Source of the DNA: Tilletiaria anomala UBC 951
Lineage: Eukaryota > Basidiomycota > Exobasidiomycetes > Georgefischeriales > Tilletiariaceae
Reading direction: 5' to 3'
Assembly (NCBI RefSeq): GCF_000711695.1
Contig: NW_013546907.1
Coordinates: forward strand, 1-55,846
DNA length: 55,846 nt
The translations under genes were made by a program, and so were the position numbers. The notes under the pieces are model-generated. The model ran no database searches and was not told the DNA's origin. It saw nothing but the letters and a program-made list of their open reading frames with translations. Shown here piece after piece: positions 12,101 to 25,986 of the stretch (positions within the stretch are counted from its first letter, which is position 1; each line of letters begins with the position of its first letter).

Positions 12101-12413
12101 TGGCTGGCGCTGGAGTGGTTGCAATAGGTGTCTGCGCCTCCTCCCCATCGGTCCCAGCTGCGCCGATCGTAGAGATGGAAGATGTGCTTCCACTCCTCCG
12201 CAATGAGTTCTTCAGAATGCCTTCGCGAGACCGCTTTACTCCCTTCATCGAGTTGGTTGAATTGCTGGCAACGACAGCGGCAGCGGCGGCGCTGGCGTTG
12301 CAAGTTTTGATATTGGTCGCGCTCTTCGACGAAGTGGCCATGCGAGAGCGTGGATTACTGCTCGACGTTGCAGCAGGAGGCATCGTTGAAGCTTTCACTG
12401 CCACTTGTGACAT
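9166..12413 (-). CDS. RRN3: RNA polymerase I-specific initiation factor Rrn3 (TIF-IA)
   Basis: Rrn3 bridges Pol I, partly through its A43 subunit, to the core promoter factor, and couples rRNA synthesis to growth. Exon 1 is 12413-11820 and exon 2 is 11748-9166, joined in phase 0 with a TCTAAC branch site, giving 1058 residues. The first 165 residues are Ser/Ala-rich. The conserved region starts at GMYMSFVTNALAQKA and runs through QYYELVSAF, LPWTTMNESF, FVCALVSARGEWI and the C-terminal HEAT-like part with SRHVQFLLFWFSSLDPEYADFFL and AASYIASLVSRAKFI. It is longer than the yeast protein (about 630) because of two acidic Ser/Asp/Glu linkers and a Lys-rich C-terminal tail (KKSKGKGKTKTK). The acidic linkers would be natural kinase targets, by inference. 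Confidence 0.95.
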
Positions 12414-14511
<2,098 letters not shown>

Positions 14512-15025
14512 CTTGGATTGAATATAACGCTGAGATGTTACCTTTTCGACACACTAGCTGCTTCGACTCTAGTCTAGAGATGCGAGCAAGGAGGATTACA
14601 AAAAGAAGAGTAGCATCATATCAGGGAGGAGAGGAAGGTCGAGCTTCTTTCTCAGCAACTCTTTTGCGATTGGCGTCGGTTTGTGGGCACTGCGCCCGTG
14701 TCTGAACGCGAGGAATTTCTGCTGGCGACGCGGCAACAAGTTTCGCTACTCTCTGCTGAATACGACGGTCACGTGATGGCAAATTTTTTGTGCTTTCCGC
14801 TCCCCCATCTGTGGCGAACCTCGCAGTGACCAAAAAAGTTGCACGTACGGCTGACCGACGGCTGCTGCTTGCAGTTCGTGCGACGAGCTGAAGAGCAGGA
14901 AGGTCGCAGGTAACTTGCATGGTTATCGTCCCGTATACGGTTACGGCAAAGCCATATAGAGCGTGCAACCGAGGAAGTTTGTTCTCCACACCATCCGCTT
15001 CCAAGCAGAAGGTTTAGTATTCAGG
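14512..15025. other. Divergent promoter region, Ran and RPA43
   Basis: Both genes start outward from this 514-base gap, so it should carry both promoters. Small ORFs inside are not convincing. I cannot point to a defined core element. Confidence 0.5.
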
Positions 15026-16575
15026 ATGAGCCAAGCACCGCCAGCCGACACCTGGCCGTCGGACTTCATGCCATCAGTCTCGTCCACCTCGAAACGAAAG
15101 CGTGAATCTCAGGGCGAGAAAGGCAGCAGCAAGGTCAAGAAGTCGCGAAAATCTTCAGGAACTGACGAAGCTGCGTCGCCGAAAAAGCAGCGACGACAGG
15201 ATAAGCAGAGGCCCGAGGCGGACTCTGGGTCCGAGGGGGAAACTTCCGCTTCAGAGGCTGATGTATCCAAAGACCTGGACGGAGTGCCGGCCGTGAATGG
15301 AAAGAAGGACAAGAAACATAGAAAGAAACATAATGCGGCAGACGTTGCAGGAGACACCTCGATCGCATCCTCAGCCGCGGACACGACTATGGACGAAGCA
15401 TCGACCTCTGTCTTGTTGGTCAAGCGGAAAGTATCCAAGTCAGATCCACCACAATCGGCCTACCAGCGAGTGTATCCGCTCGTCTACATGCCCATCCCAC
15501 CCGTATGGGCCAACAGCCCATCCAGAGCGGTTGCTGAACTGTTCGACACGATGGTCATGAAGTAAGTGGCGGTCTTTCTCGAGAATCCGCGCCATCGGCC
15601 ATTCACCAACCAAAAACTAACTAACATGGGTCTTGCGTGTAGGTACGTGGCACAACTGCAAGGCGTGCTCATCACACATGAATCAGACGACAAGTTGTTC
15701 CAGTCTGACTCGGCGCGGGTCGATGCTGACTCGCCGTACGCCATCGTACCCGTTGGCGTACCGTGCATCATCTGGAGCCCAAGAATAGGCATGCGACTTG
15801 GTAAGCCAGAGTTCTCGTGGCGTGGGCTGACGGCACAGACTAATTCACACTGGCATTTGCTTGAGCAGAGGGGAAAATATCGCTCTCCTCACCCTCTCAT
15901 GTGTCACTCTTGCTGCAAGGGACATTCAACGCTTCGATATCTGCACCACACATCTCCCTGAAGCACTGGGAGTTTGTGCACGAAGATCCTGCTAACTCTG
16001 TTCCAAGCTCGGAAGCGGGGAGCGATGGCACGAACGACCATGCCGATGGAGATGCAGACGGGCATGCGCCGCATTCGCTCGGGTACTGGCGCAACAAGAA
16101 AGATGGCAGTCGTCTCGGCGGCACGTCTGGGCGCCTGGTATTCACAGTGATCAGCATGACTGTTGCGAACCACATGCTCTCGTTGCACGGCTCGCTGCTC
16201 AAACGCCCCTTCTCCGTCCCGCCACCGGATGAGGAGGCGAAGCGCCAGCTGGCGCTCGTACCCGGCATGGGTAGCGGAGGCCTGACGATGGGTCCCATGG
16301 GCGTCCTCGGCGCCGCGGGCGGTGCGAACGGCGCCGCGGGCGGTGCGAACGGCGCCGCAGGTGGCCTGGGGGGCAAACGTGTTCGTTGGCACGACGAGGC
16401 GCAGGCGGAGGACAATGATGACCTCGAAGGCGGGAAAGGCGGCGAACTCGAGGAGGACGAAACTGGAGTGGCCGAAGTGCCACCGCGAGTACTCGCGCCA
16501 AAGGTCTCCAAAGCTGCTCGGGGTCGCAACATCGGCGCCGCCGCGCCGCCGCAAGGCAAGAAGATTACCTTCTAA
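15026..16575 (+). CDS. RPA43: RNA polymerase I subunit RPA43
   Basis: A43 forms the Pol I stalk with A14 and is the surface that Rrn3 contacts. Exons are 15026-15561, 15643-15800 and 15869-16575, giving 466 residues. The N-terminal 140 residues are Lys/Ser-rich and charged (KRKRE, KKDKKHRKK), probably a nuclear signal. The RPB7-like N-terminal domain begins at SAYQRVYPLVYMPIPPVW and continues over intron 1 with KYVAQLQGVLITH. The OB fold spans intron 2: PCIIWSPRIGMRLEGKISLSS, then SHVSLLLQGTFNASIS. The usual GYW motif follows in LGYWRNKKDGSRLGG and the conserved block ends in GRLVFTVISM. The tail holds a short Ala/Gly/Asn repeat and an acidic stretch. The partner RRN3 lies only 3 kb away. Confidence 0.93.
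16309..16362 (+). repeat. 21-base tandem repeat inside RPA43
   Basis: Two full copies of a 21-base unit (GGCGCCGCGGGC plus GGTGCGAAC) lie at 16309-16329 and 16330-16350, followed by a partial third copy. They encode repeated Gly-Ala-Ala-Gly-Gly-Ala-Asn units in the linker after the OB fold. The two full copies are identical, which points to recent slippage. Confidence 0.9.
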
Positions 16576-17242
16576 TGTACTTTCCCTTCGCGACGCTATC
16601 CCTCCTTCCCGCAATTACACGCGACACGCGGCAAATCATACGAAGCGTTGTCAGAAATGGAAAGGCAGTGTCCATGAAATTTGCCGCGTCTATGCCGAGC
16701 ACAACTAGAAGATACAATGAGTGAAGCATGGCGTAATGCACTGTTGCTGTATTCGGCGTGAAGGAAGGAGGGTATTGTATGTACGCGCAAATTGCAAAAG
16801 GGGTCGACTTTGCAAATGACCGAAACGTGTTGCTGCCGCGAGCTGAGTCTTTCGCTAGAGAAGTGGCATTGAAATTCACGTGATGGCGCATCTGCCGCTG
16901 CTCATGTCGATGGAAATGACATTTGCGACAAGTGCGATCGATCGATCAACGAATGTCCGGCGCGAATAGAAGGGGACCACGAGGCGATGGTGCACCGACC
17001 AGGAGTGCACCGGTGGGCAAGGCGCATAGATGCTCGACGCGACACAATGGCATGTGGAGCAAATTGATGGATGGACGATGCAAGGATAGAGAAATAACGA
17101 TCGGACTTTGCGGTGCTTGCGATCTGATGGAGCGCCTCCCGCCCAAAAGCTAGGCGCATGCCCCTGCAGCTGCTCGCTGTCGCTGTCCAGCGCTGGAGAT
17201 GATCTCTGACCCATAAGCAATGTAGCAGCGTGATTGGTGCTG
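16576..17242. other. Intergenic, convergent 3' ends
   Basis: The 3' flanks of RPA43 and of the following minus-strand gene meet here. Small ORFs overlap on both strands without motifs. I see nothing else. Confidence 0.5.
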
Positions 17243-18925
17243 CTACGTTGCCCGCTGTGCGCCACCTTGCTCTAACCCTGCCACTGCCTTGTCTCTGCTG
17301 CCATCTTTTGCGGAGCCATCACTACCTGCACCTCGACCTGCAGTGGCGGCGACAGCTTTGAATTCATCTGAACGCATGCTGCCTGAGCTCCGACTAGGTC
17401 GCCCGCTGGACTCGGTGTAAGGAGTGGTTGGCCCCGTCGAAGGTGTCGAACCACCGGCGTCGGTGCTACACCCAAACCCAGAAGTCGAAGCGCTGAGCGA
17501 GTCCATTGCAGTTCCTCCGCTGCCACCGCCCCCTTGCAGCCGCTGCGCTCGCTGCTGTTGCGAGTATGTGTATGCCAAAGCGGGGCCGGTGGATGTCCCT
17601 GTCATGCGGAAGGGACTCATGATGGGAGAGTCATCCATACCGACTGCACTATGATCCGCCCCTGAAGACTGCGGTAAGGAACTCTGCGAGTATGCGCCGG
17701 TGCTGTCGGACGAGGACATGGTCACCGAGCCATGCGCCGGCGTGAATTGGTGCAGCCCTTTGAAGATAGCGGCTGATGGCGAGTATTGTGGCATCTGCGA
17801 CGAGCGCAAGCCAGATGCATGCACATCGCCGCCGCCCGCTGAGCTGTACGTACGGTGACTGTTGCGCGAATCAGCCCGGCCGGGTAGACTGGCTTGCTGC
17901 TGATACTGCATCGATCGATGTGAAGGGGCGCCTGGAGAAGAGGTCCTGGATACCCCAGCACTGCCATTGGAGCTACCCGTACCAGTGACACCGAGCATGC
18001 TGCTTGGACCATTCTTCAAGTGTTGTCCCCGCTCGGCTGCCGCCGTCGAGCTCGGGCCGCGCCGTAACCCAGACATGTGCGATGGCGGATGGTAGCCGTC
18101 GGCCGCTGCGTCATTCGCCAGAGGCTCCTCGCCGGCTGCGCCCGGTCCGACCCACGTAAATGCGCTGCCAAAGTCGTCTCTACCCCCTATTCCGCTCATC
18201 TTGCTGAAAGCAAGCGTCTTTTGGTCCGTGCCCATTGCCATACTGTTTGCTGAGCCAAAGCCGAGCGGCTGCGGCGGTACAATCATCATGCTGTCCCTAT
18301 TCATAGGGTTGTGTGGAAGATAGCTCTCGCGCCGCGGTGGCAGGCTGCTCGCATGCGAGGACAGCGCGGAGGAGCTCTTGTAGAGGCTTGGCGTGTAAGA
18401 CCGTTGCAGGACCATCGTGCTGGACGTGGAGCCATTGATCGACCGCGAGTGCATGTGGCCAAACTCGGAAGCGTCCATCGAGCGATTCCCGAGCGGGGCC
18501 AATGCCGAGTGTGGAGATTTCGGTGAATTGGATGACGACGGCAGAGGCGTGCCGCTTGTGCTGGTTGTTATGGAGTTGTTCCTTGTAAATTCAAATGGTG
18601 GCTTAATTAACCCATCATTGATGCCCTGGCTGTTTGGGTCGCCGCTGCTGACGGCCTCGTAGCTCGTCTTTTTGAGTGTCGCATACGGCGAGGCGAGTGT
18701 GCTGCCCGCTGCACTGGGGGCGCCATGTAAACCTAGTGTCCCTCCACGAAGCGTTGTTGCAGCGTAGACACCGAAAGGCTCTCGTATCGGTGGTAAGCTA
18801 TCTTCGATCTTTCGTCGATTCCGAATGTGCCAGAGTCGCTTGTACACTTTGTAGCCGACAAAGGCAGCGCCAATAGCAATGAAGATGCAGCCTACGACAA
18901 TGCCGGCCGTTGCTGGTTGTGACAT
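17243..18925 (-). CDS. Single-pass membrane protein with long Ser-rich cytosolic tail, unknown
   Basis: Not recognised as a named family. The 560-residue ORF starts at ATG 18925. Residues 8 to 30 form one clear membrane span (AGIVVGCIFIAIGAAFVGYKV), followed at once by basic residues (YKRLWHIRNRRK) that would place the long tail in the cytosol. The tail is rich in Ser, Gly, Pro and Gln, without catalytic motifs, and likely disordered and phosphorylated. A very short outer segment before the span is unusual. An upstream exon with an extracellular part is possible, although I see no clear one. The span and juxtamembrane block loosely recall fungal plasma membrane proteins of the Skg6/Mid2 kind; this is a guess. 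Confidence 0.7.
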   Translation of the reverse strand: MSQPATAGIVVGCIFIAIGAAFVGYKVYKRLWHIRNRRKIEDSLPPIREPFGVYAATTLRGGTLGLHGAPSAAGSTLASPYATLKKTSYEAVSSGDPNSQGINDGLIKPPFEFTRNNSITTSTSGTPLPSSSNSPKSPHSALAPLGNRSMDASEFGHMHSRSINGSTSSTMVLQRSYTPSLYKSSSALSSHASSLPPRRESYLPHNPMNRDSMMIVPPQPLGFGSANSMAMGTDQKTLAFSKMSGIGGRDDFGSAFTWVGPGAAGEEPLANDAAADGYHPPSHMSGLRRGPSSTAAAERGQHLKNGPSSMLGVTGTGSSNGSAGVSRTSSPGAPSHRSMQYQQQASLPGRADSRNSHRTYSSAGGGDVHASGLRSSQMPQYSPSAAIFKGLHQFTPAHGSVTMSSSDSTGAYSQSSLPQSSGADHSAVGMDDSPIMSPFRMTGTSTGPALAYTYSQQQRAQRLQGGGGSGGTAMDSLSASTSGFGCSTDAGGSTPSTGPTTPYTESSGRPSRSSGSMRSDEFKAVAATAGRGAGSDGSAKDGSRDKAVAGLEQGGAQRAT

Positions 18926-21252
18926 AATTGCAGGATATATGCGTTGGGGATGACGATCTCGGCTGGGGCGATGCTCACGATTGCCAAGGGGCAGTGGAAG
19001 GCAATGAAGGAAGAGTCGAACAGATCAGAATTGAGGCTTGAGTAACATGAAAGTTCTGGCGTTGGTCGTCCCAAAATTCACGATGCAGATGCACTCCTGT
19101 TGTTACAAGAGTCAAAGCGGAGGATGTCGCCCCCTCGTCAATTGGACGGGGGAGCGAGCCTGGCTGCACTTTGCACGGCACAAGCAGGTTGCCGATTTGT
19201 TTGACTTCGAAGAGCCAGAAGGGGGTTGATTGGCTGTTTGTAGGTCCTGCACCAGCGCCCCGTAGCTCTCACCCAAGGTGGGAGTGAATATTCGAGGTTT
19301 CGCCTCCGTTCTAGCCTGCAGCAGCACCCTTCAGATTCGCTGAGTTGACGGCAAGAGACCCTCGGAGCGTTTGTGGCGAAGTCCTTCCCACTACGCTGAC
19401 TAGGAAACCTGCACTGTCAGCGTGCCTGTGATTTGTCACTTGATGAACAAACACAGATAGCTGATGAAGGGAGGCAGAGTTGATTCTCGACAGCTCAATG
19501 AAGAACTTGACGAGATGGAACGCCACCCGCTGTCTCGGCTGCGATGCCGTTGGCGGTGGCGGTGGTGGTGGTGGCAGGGGTATTTTTTTCCTCGCGCTCG
19601 AGCCCCTGCCATTCGCGGACAGCTGCTGGCCGCGCTCTGTGTGTGCACAATGATGCTGTTGAGGGCTCGGCTCACACCTTTGGACTCGTTGAAATGGGAG
19701 GACTAACAGATATATGGTCTGCTTGTTTCTTTCATGCGACGACCATCGATCGACACAGCCCAAAGCTTTCATCACCGTCCCCTCGAAGGAGAGATGTCTG
19801 ATACGCTCCACGGGCCACTGCTTGGAATTGATCGTTGGCATCATCGAACCTCTGGAAAGGGTGCGGGTGTGTCCCGGCGCAGTGACAGTGGTGCTGTGCC
19901 GAGGCCTGGGGCGCGGAAAGAAACACATTAACGAAAGAGGTAGCGCGATTTTTGGCGGCAGGCCAGTGAAGATGATGCCCCTCGCACATCCAGGACGGCA
20001 GAATCAGGGGTCTGAAATTCGAAACACATAGGCATTCATTCAGCAAGTATTAGCGGAACCACCGGAAAATCCACGCATTTTCAATTTGTTTGGACATGTG
20101 TTGGCGCGCATGTGGCCTTGATGACGCCCTCTGTACCATTCCGAATCTCTGGACAGCAGGAAGTGAATGTGCCTTTTCCACATGATGCAGGTGCCGTTAG
20201 CAGCGATCGCCGCTTTTTGGCTCTCGAGTTAATCGGCATTGGTGGTGCAGGACAGGCTTCAGATTCATTCAGCATACGTATCAGGCGGGGGCGGCTGTTC
20301 GATGTCACTTGCTTTGCGTCACAGGTCACTGGCAACAGTAGAACAAAACAGAATGAGATCTTGAGCACATCTGACCAACGCCTTTCTAGCCGGAAGGGTT
20401 ATAGGCGCCTGTGACTGCCGGCATGGCAGACACATCTCATCGCACACACCTGACGGACCTATCTCTATATTGCAGGGTTTTTGCAGAGTGGATCATGGCA
20501 TTGCCGGTGGGAGGGCTCTACGGCCCATCACTGCGTCGCAAGCCCAAAGCCTGGCAGAGCTTGGCTGACCGCTGGAGCCGTTTGGAGCGTTAATAAGTGC
20601 TGATCAGAGGAATGAAAGAGGGTGAGGACACCATTTGGATTTAGGGCTAAAGGGACCCGCGAGTCGCGTCGCGCTCACTCGTGGCACGACGCGGATGGGT
20701 CGCAGTGGCACCTTGATAGTCTTCCTCTCCTTCTGATGATCGCCATCATTCGGCCGAGAAGATGCAACAGCCAACTCAACTCTATCCACTCACGCGCGGT
20801 CTGGCCTCTCCTTGCTGACAACCGGCCTGTGCGCTCCACACTCTCGCTGCCCTCAAAGACTGGCACCAGGCCATCGGGTGTTCTGTCTGCCAATGCCAAT
20901 GCCAATTCAGCCCCAAGAACCAAGCACCAGCAACATCATCCTCCTGCTTGCTTTGGGGTAGAATAGGCAGCAGCCGCGACGTCCCATGGATGCCACATCC
21001 ATACACCACGTGCTTGACTGCATCCTTCGAAGCGCACTCCCTACATCCACATACTTTGATTCAGGCGCAGCCGATCGCACGAAGTAACGTCCCCGTTGCT
21101 TTCCTCGGCTCGAATCTCTGTGCCGCCCTGCGATATCCTGCCGGCGGCCAGACGCGCGTGTCTCGTACACCCAGCTCATCCGGCCTCGTCCAAAGGTCCC
21201 AAGTCTTCAGCACCGGTCGTATCTGCAAGAGTGACGTGAGCGGACGGCAAGG
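18926..21252. other. Gene-free 2.3 kb divergent intergenic region
   Basis: This is the longest gap in the window, lying between two outward-facing genes. It contains a G-rich run near 19550-19585 (GGTGGC repeats), whose complement reads as polyproline in a 205-residue minus-strand ORF that I do not believe. No tRNA, transposon end or long repeat is visible. It may hold long 5' leaders or large regulatory regions. Confidence 0.45.
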
Positions 21253-22368
21253 ATGGATGTCACTGCACTACGCCCATCTGTTGTCAGTATCTTGCGCCAG
21301 TCGGATCTGAACAAGATATCCGCCAAGGCTGTCCGCCTGAAGTTGATCCAGGACCCCATCTACAGTGTCCAGATCCCAGCAGGGGCTGATCTCAACGGCA
21401 GAGACAAGGAGGCGATCAACGAGCTGATCAAGGAGTGCTTCGAGTCGATCAACGATGAGGTGAACAGGAGCAGACACGCTGGAGGTATCGCTTTGCCTGG
21501 TACCGGCGGCGTGCCTGGAGGGCTTCCGCAAGGGTACCCTGCGCATAACGCACCCGCTCCTGGTGAGTTTGCAATTTCCGAACAATTTGAATTCCGTGCG
21601 CCTTTAAAGCTGACCTTCCTTTGCTTTGTCTCTTCCTAGCTTCGAACACAGCCGTCGCCGCGTCATCCTCCAAGAAGAAGCGAAGCAAAGCTCAGGTTAA
21701 CGATGAGATCGACTCCGACGAGGATGCCGGCGTGTCCAAGAAAAAGGCAAAAAAGCGCAAGACGACCGGCGAGAAGACGAAACGAGCGGCAAATCCGAAC
21801 AACCCATTCAACATGCCGCTCATCCTTGATGCGGTGCTTGCCGACGTTTGCGGCGTGGAAGAGGTGCGTCCGCGCTTTTCAGTGCGCTCGCGCTAGGCGG
21901 AATCGCTGACCTTCGCCAATATATGATGCTATACCCTCACAGCTTGCGCGACCTCAGATCGTCAAGAAGATATGGGAGCACATAAAAGGAAACCAGCTCC
22001 AAGATCCGCAAAATGGCCGAAGGGTGAGCACTTCTCAATTCACTCCTGCTTCGACCGAGTTGCAATCTGACCGAGTTTATACAGATCCTCTGCGACGCCA
22101 AGCTCAAGAAACTGTTTGGAAAGGACGATATTGAGTGGGTGCTGCTTCAGCAGTACCGTTCATTGGATCAATTTAGCTGACCCTTGGAATATCGACCTGC
22201 TTTCTCCTGCAGCTCATTCGAGATGGCAAAGGTAAGTCGAGGATGCCAAAATGAGCGATGCTATACTTTGTCCTGACATAGGGAGTATTGCATCTACGCT
22301 CACAGCATATCAGCGCACATGTCACCAAGAAACCTGCTGCCCCAGCTGCAACTCCGGCCGAAGGGTAG
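21253..22368 (+). CDS. DEK_C plus SWIB domain protein (Uaf30/Tri1-like)
   Basis: Exons are 21253-21562, 21640-21863, 21943-22023, 22085-22134, 22213-22231 (19 bases) and 22306-22368, giving 248 residues. The N-terminus is a DEK_C-type domain (LRPSVVSILRQSDLNKISAKAVR, then INELIKECFESINDEV). A Lys-rich basic stretch follows (KKKAKKRKTTGEKTKR). The SWIB domain begins at NPFNMPLILDAVLADVCG and runs through QIVKKIWEHIKGNQLQDP, ILCDAKLKKLFGKDDIDSFEMAK and HISAHV. The same domain order is found in yeast Uaf30, a subunit of the Pol I upstream activating factor, and in its paralogue Tri1. The acceptor at 22305 was chosen because it restores the FEMxKxxSxH pattern. A Pol I role is inferred from family and from neighbours. 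Confidence 0.88.
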
Positions 22369-23002
22369 CGGCTCGTGAGGGCGTACAGCAAACTAAACCG
22401 GGCTCAGCCGGTCGCGAGCCTCGTCACACTAGTAATCGACGTGCAGCTGTGTGCGAGCTTCAACACTATCCATCCTACCTTTCTTCGGAGCAGCATGTGG
22501 ACATTTGTACTAAGTCCGAACAGCGAGCAAGTTAGGTTTCAAAGATGACGGGTGCTAAGGAGCGATGTCGCCACAGCGGCGTGACACATCAGTTGCAAAC
22601 CCCTTCCAGTGCTATGGGTGAACGTCACGGAACACAATGGCGTTGTAGAGGCGTACATGTACTTTACATTGATGGAGTGAAGACCATGGGGTCAGCGTCT
22701 GCGAAACCATGCACATGGGAGATGTCGTGCGTGGCACAGACATCTTGAGCAATAATTTGCTTTATGTAGTCAAAGGCACGGTGGAGGCGGGCATACTTCA
22801 ATTAACGCGCGCCGCTTCTCTCCACGCCTTGATGACAGCGTTGCTCACCAAAAGGCAGATGACCGCGAGCTCCGCCTTCGACCTCATCGGACATTATCCC
22901 TCCCGAACTTATTACCTTGATTAACCCTTAAGCATCTCTGACCTCAATCACACGCTGGCGTGTTAACCCTCGGTTCGCGGGGAGGGCCCAGTGGTTTCAG
23001 CC
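22369..23002. other. Intergenic, upstream of VPS17
   Basis: This 634-base gap lies between two co-directional genes. I see no motif-bearing ORF, RNA gene or repeat. It should hold the VPS17 promoter. Confidence 0.5.
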
Positions 23003-25520
23003 ATGATCGCAGACACCGCAGCGTATCGTCCCTCAGGGTCGAATGAGGCACATGCGTACATCAAGCCTCCTGGAGGCCCCGCCGACATGATACACAGTGC
23101 GAGTGGCTCAAATGGCACTCAGATTCGATCCGGAGAGATATTTCAAGGAGATAGTATGGCTTCTCAGCAGCCGCAGCCGCAACAGCAGCAACCGCCACAA
23201 CCGGTGCTAGATTTGAGGGTCATCACGTTGGAGAAGGGCAGGAGAGACTTGACGTTTCGGTTGCAGGCTAAAGTGAGTTGCGACTTTGCTGAACACGTAG
23301 TGCAGGAGCTCACAGTGTCACACGCTTTGCCTGCAGACGAACCTGCCGTACTATCGATCAAATGCGTATCCCTCCATACTGCGGACTTATCGAGAGATCG
23401 CTCTGTTGTGCCTGGCCATGACGTTGCAGCATCCCAGCTCCATCGTGCAGGCGCTTCCAATCCCCTTTCCCTCGCTCATCTCTGCTTCGCAGGTGTCACA
23501 AACAACTCGAACGCAAGCGGAAAATGCAGCCATTCAGCATCAGGAAGACATTTTTCTCTCGCAGTTGCAGCGATGGATTCATCGGACGATTAGCGATCCC
23601 ATGCTGCTTCAATCACTCGAGCTGCGCAGTTTTATCGATTCGGAATACTCCTACCACCCTACCGCGCCAGACACCGCGAGCTCATCGCCGGCGTTGCGTA
23701 AGCGCTTCAATGCAGGTGTAGCCGCGCTGAGCTCAGCTGGCGTCAGTGGCGCCTACGGGCCCGTCGATGTTGGCAGCGGGTCCGTGCTTGGCCTCCCCTC
23801 TGGTGCAGGCACTGCGAGTACTTCAGCGACCGCAGCTGCCAAATCCATCGCATCGTCCCTCTTTTCGTCCATCGGTGGAAGCGGAGGGTCTGCCGCGGGC
23901 GCGATGGGCTTTGCGACGAGCCGGAGCTTGCATGACGAGGACGATGAGCTGGTTGGCGCTCGGGAGGAGGTCACGCGCTTGGAGATGCAGTTTGCGCAGG
24001 CTGCTGAAGGTCTCGAAAAGCTGTCCATGCAGCGAAGATGTGAGTGGGCAGCTCTGGCTATTCTTTGCTCCCTATATAGTGCTTACTGCATGCTTGACCA
24101 TGCATAGCTCTGCTCGAAGCGACGGCAAACTTGTCGGCCAGGATGACGAATCTGGCGGCAATTGAAGAAATAAGACCACCCTCTGCAAAGCTTGGGTTGC
24201 CACATGCCCTGGGATGCACCGGCGAGATGCTGCGACGAGTGACGGAATTAGAAGAGGGACAAGTGAGTCAAGTATTCCACGCTCCTCTGCAAATATTCCG
24301 AGATGACTGATCTGCACTGCCTCTACTAGTCTCGAATGGAAGTCTTGACACTAGGAGATATGTTGGCGTATCAAAGCCTGAACGCACGCTCTGCTAAGGA
24401 AGCAATGCTTTCAAGAAATGCTCTCGTCGAAGAACACTACAACGTCACCAAGCTTGTTGCAAGCCGAAAGCAAGCGGCGGAGAACCTGCGGGGTTCTTCG
24501 ACGATTCGACCGGAGAAGGTGGACGAGGCTCTGCAGGAATATGCGGGGGCAAGAGAACGAGAGCGAGAGGTGGCAATTCATCTTCAGGGCGTCTCACAGG
24601 GACTCAAGTCAAGCCTACGCCGCCACTCCAAGTTCGCACATGCCGACTTGGAGGACGCAGTCGTTGCACACGGGAGAGACAGCTTGCGGCGGACCAGAAT
24701 CATGCTCGATGTCATTCGAGGTCTCAAGCCGGAAGTTCGCCGGGCACCGCAGCGAGGGCCAATAGAGCCCGTGCAGCCGATACCGACTGGCACGCCATCT
24801 CCGGCCATCGCACGGCCTGTCGCACGACAAGCTCCTGTTTCACCTCTTCCGCCGCCGCAGGTTGTTCACACACCGGTTCCTCAAACCCCAGTGCCACACG
24901 TCCCTGCTGATGCTGTCAAGCCACCTAATGGAATACCGGCGCCTGTCAGCATTGCTGCAACAGGCTCTCCTACCGGTGCTCCAACCACCAACAAGGACGC
25001 CGCCCCATCGATCACTCCCATAACTCCATCCCATACCATCGTTGCAGCCCTTTCCGAGCCTGCTCCTCCACCTACTCCGTCCAAGATAGATGGCGTCACC
25101 GTCAGCGCAATCTCTTCCCCGCCTGCCCAAGCAGCAAGGCTGCCTAGTCTTCCCTCGCGTGACCCATCGCCAACGGGCTTTAGACCAACACCTTTCGCCC
25201 CGATGGCACAATCGATGCATCAACCCGCATCGCCGTCTCCCTTTGCATCGATGGGCTCGTCGTCGGCAGCAGAAGGCGAGCCGGCGGCGAATCCTTTCGC
25301 GTTCCCATCACCCAGCGGTAGTGCGAGTGGAATGGCAAGGAGCATGTTCGTGGAAAGGCCGCCAAATCCACAGCAGCAGCAACAATCACAAGCAGTATCC
25401 AATTCTTTTGGTACCAACGGATTCGGAAGTGCGAGTACCATCAACGGAGGCAGCTTAAATAGCGGACGCAGCCGTATCTCAGCACGAGACGCGGCCAAGA
25501 GCTTGGCTGGCAGATTTTAA
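23003..25520 (+). CDS. VPS17: Vps17-like retromer sorting nexin (PX-BAR)
   Basis: Vps17 pairs with Vps5 in the SNX-BAR dimer that coats endosomal tubules and returns receptors to the trans-Golgi. Exons are 23003-23272, 23337-24039, 24108-24262 and 24330-25520, giving 772 residues. The PX domain (about residues 67-190) reads LDLRVITLEKGRRDLTFRL, crosses intron 1 into TNLPYYRSNAYPSILRTYRE and ends with HPSSIVQALPIPFPS and LQRWIHRTISDPMLLQSLELRSF, the Vps17 signature. The canonical lipid-binding Arg of the RxY motif appears as RTYRE. A helical BAR part follows, to about residue 520. The Pro-rich tail of 250 residues is extra compared with the yeast protein (551). The start is the first ATG in frame; the frame upstream is open only through a GTG. 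Confidence 0.85.
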
Positions 25521-25986
25521 TAGACCGCGTCATGTACCGGCCCCTCAGCCTCTGTTGTGCCATAAATATATCGTAGGGCATGTACAGGGGGGAGAAGATA
25601 CGACTTGCGCCTCGACTTGTAGCGAAATCATTTCAAAGCCTTTGCTGGAGTTCAATCGCATTCGTCGTCTTGGGCTTCGGGGCCAGTGAATGAGTTGCGC
25701 CACTGCCCGCCGCTTCTGCAATTGCCAGTCGCGCAGCGGAACAGTGTGCGCACGGGGCGGCACGGCGCAACACCGGGACGAGAGAGTGTGCATTGAAGTC
25801 TTCGAGAGTAGGGCTGCAGGCAGGTCTTACCTTGAACACGATACGTGCGTGTCGAAGGCGATCTGAAGCAAGAGTTCATCCTGTGGCCAGCCGGTCGCCT
25901 AATCGTCTGTACAGCTAGTCAGCAGAAGCGAGTTGGGGGGAGTGGAGAAGAGCGTTGGTCGAACAGATCGATAATCCGCAGGCAAG
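25521..25986. other. Intergenic, upstream of APM1
   Basis: This 466-base gap separates VPS17 from APM1, both on the plus strand. The small minus-strand ORFs have no motif. I see nothing further. Confidence 0.5.

Noticed and set aside
14963-15025. Upstream extension of RPA43 to 14963
   Set aside because: The extension would start at a codon that is not ATG; the ATG at 15026 is the first in frame and gives a normal start.
19311-19928. 205-residue minus-strand ORF with a polyproline run
   Set aside because: No domain, odd composition, and it lies on a GGT repeat in a gene-free gap.
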